Below the pieces are notes generated by a model that saw only the letters and a list, made by a program, of their open reading frames with translations, had not been told where the DNA came from and searched no databases. 64,000 nucleotides of DNA from NCBI GenBank assembly GCA_016713435.1, contig JADJPD010000013.1:1-64000 (forward strand), in the 5' to 3' direction. Below, piece by piece: positions 60,629 to 64,000 of this stretch. Position numbers and translations under genes: made by a program. This stretch comes from Gemmatimonadota bacterium (GTDB lineage: Bacteria > Gemmatimonadota > Gemmatimonadetes > Gemmatimonadales > GWC2-71-9). Within the stretch, counting starts at the first letter, position 1. Every line of letters starts with the position of its first letter.

Positions 60629-63402
60629 CGGACGAGCGCCAGGCGCCCTTCGCGGCGGAGGACCTCGCCACCTCCGCCGACCCGCTTGCGGCGAGCGCGG
60701 CGCAGTACGCGACGGAAGTCGCGGAGCTCCTCTTCGGGCTGCTCCGCGAGGTGGTGCGCGCGCGGCACCCGTACCTGGAGGAGGCGCTCGCCGGCGGGCC
60801 GATGGATGCGGGCTGGACCACCGAGCAGCTGGAGGCCTGCCTCCGCGCGCAGGGGATCTGGTTCCAGCTCCTGAGCATCGCCGAGCAGAACGCGGGGATG
60901 CGGCGCCGGCGGCAGACCGAGACCGAGCGCGGCCCGGAGCAGGTGCGCGGCACGCTGGCGCAGGTGCTGCACGAGACGGCCGAGGAGCGCATCGCCGGCC
61001 CCCAGGAGATCCGGCAGCTGCTCGCGGCCCTCCGCATCCGGCCCACCATCACCGCCCATCCCACCGAGGCCAAGCGGGTGACGGTGCTCGAGAAGCACCG
61101 GCGCATCTACCGGCGGCTGGTGGAGCTCGAGTCGCCCCGCTGGACGCCGCGCGAGCGGCAGCAGCTGCTGGACCAGCTCAAGCTCGACATCGACCTCCTG
61201 TGGATGACCGGCGAGCTCCGCCTGGAGAAGCCCACGGTCCCGCAGGAGGTGTACTGGGGCCTCCACTTCTTCAGCGAGACGCTGTTCGAGGCCACGAGCG
61301 AGATGCTGGAGAAGCTCGACCGGCTGCTGGCGCAGCTCCACCCGGGCGAGCGGTTCGAGGTGCCGCCGTTCTTCCAGTTCGGGAGCTGGATCGGCGGGGA
61401 CCGCGACGGCAACCCGTTCGTCACCAACGACGTCACCCGGCGCACGGCGGGCGAGAACCGGGTGGCGAGCCTGCACCGCTACCGGCAGCGCCTGGGCGAG
61501 CTGCTGCGCACCATGAGCATCACGGAGCGCGCCCTCGACATCCCGGCCGACTTCCGGGAGCTCCTGGCGCGGGCGCTGGAGCAGAGCGGCGACGGGCCCG
61601 GCATCCTGGGCCGCAATCCGGGCGAGGTGTTCCGGCAGTTCCTTGCCTGCATGATGCGGCGGCTCGACGGCGCGCTGCGCCACGCCGAGCAGGGGCGGAC
61701 CGCCCCGGCGGGCGAGGGCTACGCCTCGGCCGACGAGCTGCTGGCCGACCTCCGCGCGCTGGAGTCGGCGCTCACGCGCGGCGGCGCGGCGCACGTGGCG
61801 CAGGCGCTGGTGCGCCCGCTCCGCCGCGAGGTGGAGGCGTTCCGGTTCAGCACGGTCCGGCTCGACCTCCGCGACAACTCCGCCAAGCTCACCGAGGCGC
61901 TGGTTGCCCTGTGGCGCCAGGCCACGGGGAGCGCCGGGGAGCCGCCGCCGGTGGACTCGGCCGAGTGGAAGGCCTGGCTGGTGGCCGAGCTGGCCAAGCC
62001 GCGCCGCGGCGACCGCGCCCTCGAGGGGCTGCCGGCCGGCGTGCAGGAGACGCTCGGCATGTTCCGGCTGGTGCGCGAGATCCGCAGCGACCTCGACCGG
62101 GAGGCGTTCGGCGCCTTCATCCTGAGCATGACCCGCGAGGTGGCCGACATCCTCGGCGCCTACCTGCTGGCCAAGGAGGGCGGGCTGTTTGCGGATGAGG
62201 CGGGGACCGAGAGCTCCACGCTCCCGATCGTGCCGCTGTTCGAGACCATCGAGGACCTGCACCGGGCGCCCGCCATCATGCGCGAGCTGCTCAACATCCC
62301 GGTGGTACGGCGCACCGTGCGGGCGCTGGGCGGGACACAGGAAGTGATGATCGGGTACTCGGACAGCAACAAGGACGGCGGGTTCCTCTCGTCCAACTGG
62401 GAGCTGTTCAAGGCGCAGGCGCGGCTCACCCGGGTGGGGGAGGAGGTCGGCGTGCCGATCGCCTTCTTCCACGGGCGGGGCGGGTCGGTGAGCCGGGGCG
62501 GGGCGCCGCTCGGGCGCGCCATCGCGGCGCAGCCGGCCGGCTCGGTGCGGGGCCGCATGCGCATCACCGAGCAGGGCGAGGTGGTGTCGTTCAAGTACGC
62601 CAACCGCGGCACCGCGCAGTACCAGGTGGAGCTGCTGGCGGCGAGCGTCATCGAGCATTCGCTCCGCTCGGAACACGAGGCGGCGCTCGCCCCGACGACG
62701 GAGTTCGATGAGGCGTTCGAGGCGCTCTCGGGGGCGGCGCAGGCCGCATACCGGCGCTTCGTGCAGCACCCCGACCTGCTGGCCTACTTCACCGCGGCCA
62801 GCCCGCTCGAGGAGCTGACGCTGCTCAACATCGGCTCGCGCCCGGCGCGGCGCACCGGGGTGCGGAGCCTCTCCGACCTGCGCGCGATCCCGTGGGTCTT
62901 TGCGTGGTCGCAGAACCGGCACTTCATCACGGGGTGGTACGGGATGGGGAGCGGGCTCGAGACCTTCCTGCAGATCCGCGGGGAGCGGGGCCAGAAGCTG
63001 CTCAAGCGGATGTACGAGGAGTCGCGGCTCTTCCAGCTGGTGATGGACGAGGTGGAGAAGACCCTGTCGTACGTGGACCTCGACATCGCCCGGCAGTACG
63101 CCGAGCTGGCGCCGGCGGGGGCGGGGCGGGAGGAGATCTTCGCGATGGTGGAGGCGGAGTACCACCGCACCTGCCGGGCGGTGCTCCAGCTGAGCGGGGG
63201 CCAGGAGCTGGCGGAGCGCTTCCCGCGCTTCCGCCGCCGGCTGCAGCGGCGCATGGCGACGATCAACCAGGTGAGCCGGCAGCAGGTGGAGCTGCTGCGT
63301 CGCTTCCGCGCCTCCCAAGGTGAGCAGGAGCGGCAGCACTATCTCTCGGCGCTGCTCCTGTCGATCAACTGCATCTCGGCGGGCTTCGGGGACACGGGTT
63401 GA
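60625..63402 (+). CDS. ppc: Phosphoenolpyruvate carboxylase
   Basis: 925 residues from GTG 60625 (GTGA overlap with hprA). Catalytic motifs are TAHPTEAKRVTVLEKHRRIY, GSWIGGDRDGNPFVTNDV, VMIGYSDSNKDGGFLSSNW and IAFFHGRGGSVSRGGAPLGR, and the C-terminus SAGFGDTG replaces the common QNTG ending. It fixes bicarbonate onto PEP to make oxaloacetate, the carboxylation step of the serine cycle. Intact and last of the cluster. Confidence 0.96.
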   Translation: MTDERQAPFAAEDLATSADPLAASAAQYATEVAELLFGLLREVVRARHPYLEEALAGGPMDAGWTTEQLEACLRAQGIWFQLLSIAEQNAGMRRRRQTETERGPEQVRGTLAQVLHETAEERIAGPQEIRQLLAALRIRPTITAHPTEAKRVTVLEKHRRIYRRLVELESPRWTPRERQQLLDQLKLDIDLLWMTGELRLEKPTVPQEVYWGLHFFSETLFEATSEMLEKLDRLLAQLHPGERFEVPPFFQFGSWIGGDRDGNPFVTNDVTRRTAGENRVASLHRYRQRLGELLRTMSITERALDIPADFRELLARALEQSGDGPGILGRNPGEVFRQFLACMMRRLDGALRHAEQGRTAPAGEGYASADELLADLRALESALTRGGAAHVAQALVRPLRREVEAFRFSTVRLDLRDNSAKLTEALVALWRQATGSAGEPPPVDSAEWKAWLVAELAKPRRGDRALEGLPAGVQETLGMFRLVREIRSDLDREAFGAFILSMTREVADILGAYLLAKEGGLFADEAGTESSTLPIVPLFETIEDLHRAPAIMRELLNIPVVRRTVRALGGTQEVMIGYSDSNKDGGFLSSNWELFKAQARLTRVGEEVGVPIAFFHGRGGSVSRGGAPLGRAIAAQPAGSVRGRMRITEQGEVVSFKYANRGTAQYQVELLAASVIEHSLRSEHEAALAPTTEFDEAFEALSGAAQAAYRRFVQHPDLLAYFTAASPLEELTLLNIGSRPARRTGVRSLSDLRAIPWVFAWSQNRHFITGWYGMGSGLETFLQIRGERGQKLLKRMYEESRLFQLVMDEVEKTLSYVDLDIARQYAELAPAGAGREEIFAMVEAEYHRTCRAVLQLSGGQELAERFPRFRRRLQRRMATINQVSRQQVELLRRFRASQGEQERQHYLSALLLSINCISAGFGDTG

Positions 63403-63668
63403 GGCGCGGAGGCCCGGGGCGGGGTGCGCGCCACCCGATCCCGGCCTGCCCCGTGCACATCCGGGTGCGGCAGCCACGCCTCGGATTGGCGTTTCCTGGC
63501 TGCAACAGGTGGCGGTGGGCGCCCGCCGGCGGCGTCAACGGCATGCCGGTATAACTGGTTGATGCACAATGACATGGGCTCACGTTGCCCAGGCCACGGT
63601 GAGCCCTGAATCGCTGGCGCGAATCTTGTATTAATTGCGCGAGACTTCTCACCCCCTTCAGAGGCTCC

Positions 63669-64000
63669 ATGCGCATTGCCCTGCGGACCGCGCTCGCGAC
63701 CGCCGCCCTCGTGGCGCTGGCGGCTACCTCGGCCAACGCGTCGAACAATCGCGGGTTCTCCGGCTCGTCCTCCTGCCGTAGCTCGAGCTTCGCGACCTGC
63801 TCGTCCGGCCTGACGGGCAACGGCCGCGGCGTCATCACGATCATCATCAACTGGTTCAACCAGTGGCGGAATCAGGGGAGCTGGGGCAACCAGGGCGGCA
63901 ACAACGGCCCCGGCGGCAACCAGGGCGGGAACGGTGGCACCACGCCCCCGGGCGGCCCGGGTGGCAACATCGGCGGACCGGGCGAGCCGCCCCCGGTGGT
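63669..64000 (+). CDS. Secreted Gly/Asn-rich protein, right-edge partial
   Basis: ATG 63669 opens a frame that runs off the window (110 codons seen). A signal peptide (RTALATAALVALAATSANA, about residues 1-22) is followed by a Ser/Cys-rich patch, a hydrophobic-polar stretch VITIIINWFNQWRNQG, and then low-complexity NQGGNNGPGGNQGGN and GGPGGNIGGPGEPP. The end is missing, so a sorting signal such as PEP-CTERM cannot be tested. The upstream gap (63403-63668) has an AT-rich word ttgtattaatt near 63625-63635 that could be a -10 region; nothing else is seen there. Confidence 0.7.
   Translation, partial: MRIALRTALATAALVALAATSANASNNRGFSGSSSCRSSSFATCSSGLTGNGRGVITIIINWFNQWRNQGSWGNQGGNNGPGGNQGGNGGTTPPGGPGGNIGGPGEPPPV

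Overview
This 64 kb window is a GC-rich bacterial chromosome segment. The gene content fits a Gemmatimonadota-like soil or sediment bacterium. The pointers are a Ser/Thr kinase fused to a TolB/PD40 beta-propeller, a large MacB/FtsX permease of the ADOP type, several small lipoproteins and DUF proteins typical of that phylum, and heavy use of GTG/TTG starts with 4-nt stop/start overlaps. The phylum call is inference; no rRNA or tRNA gene, CRISPR array or prophage was found.

Region 1 (1-22 kb, accessory) holds hypothetical and envelope proteins: a possible HEPN-like protein, secreted and lipoproteins, a HAF-repeat lipoprotein, the ADOP permease, a cupredoxin-like lipoprotein, a MocR-type regulator, an MBL-fold protein, a PLP decarboxylase, the Ser/Thr kinase, an M55 peptidase, DoxX, RidA, a methyltransferase and DUF proteins. 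Many of these genes carry frameshifts or in-frame stops, far more than the rest of the window.

Region 2 (22-37 kb, minus strand) is a long run of housekeeping genes: truA-htrA-purB-purC-psd-pssA, a palindromic repeat, then purS-purQ-zinc ribbon-purL-purF-ppdK. It covers much of purine synthesis, phosphatidylethanolamine synthesis and PEP regeneration.

Region 3 (37-51 kb) starts with trpD and convergent lexA. A 12-gene plus-strand run follows: trpC-trpF-trpB-HEAT protein-HD-GYP protein-trpA-chemoreceptor-like protein-folK-panB-panC-yqeK-LytR_C. Eleven junctions link these genes; ten are stop/start overlaps and one is a 7-nt gap. Two signalling genes separate trpB from trpA.

Region 4 (50-64 kb) holds a hybrid PAS histidine kinase and glycerate 2-kinase on the minus strand. 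Divergent from them is an intact plus-strand set: serine-glyoxylate aminotransferase, malyl-CoA lyase, malate-CoA ligase beta and alpha, hydroxypyruvate reductase and PEP carboxylase. Together these are most of the dedicated enzymes of the serine cycle for C1 assimilation and glyoxylate/acetyl-CoA interconversion. This is the most interesting system in the window.

Two copies of an inverted-repeat intergenic element (12.4 and 22.8 kb) and one element rich in GCAGAGG-type words (30.7 kb) lie between genes. Several single-base indels fall in homopolymers, some in essential genes such as purC, so part of the frameshifting is probably sequence error rather than decay.
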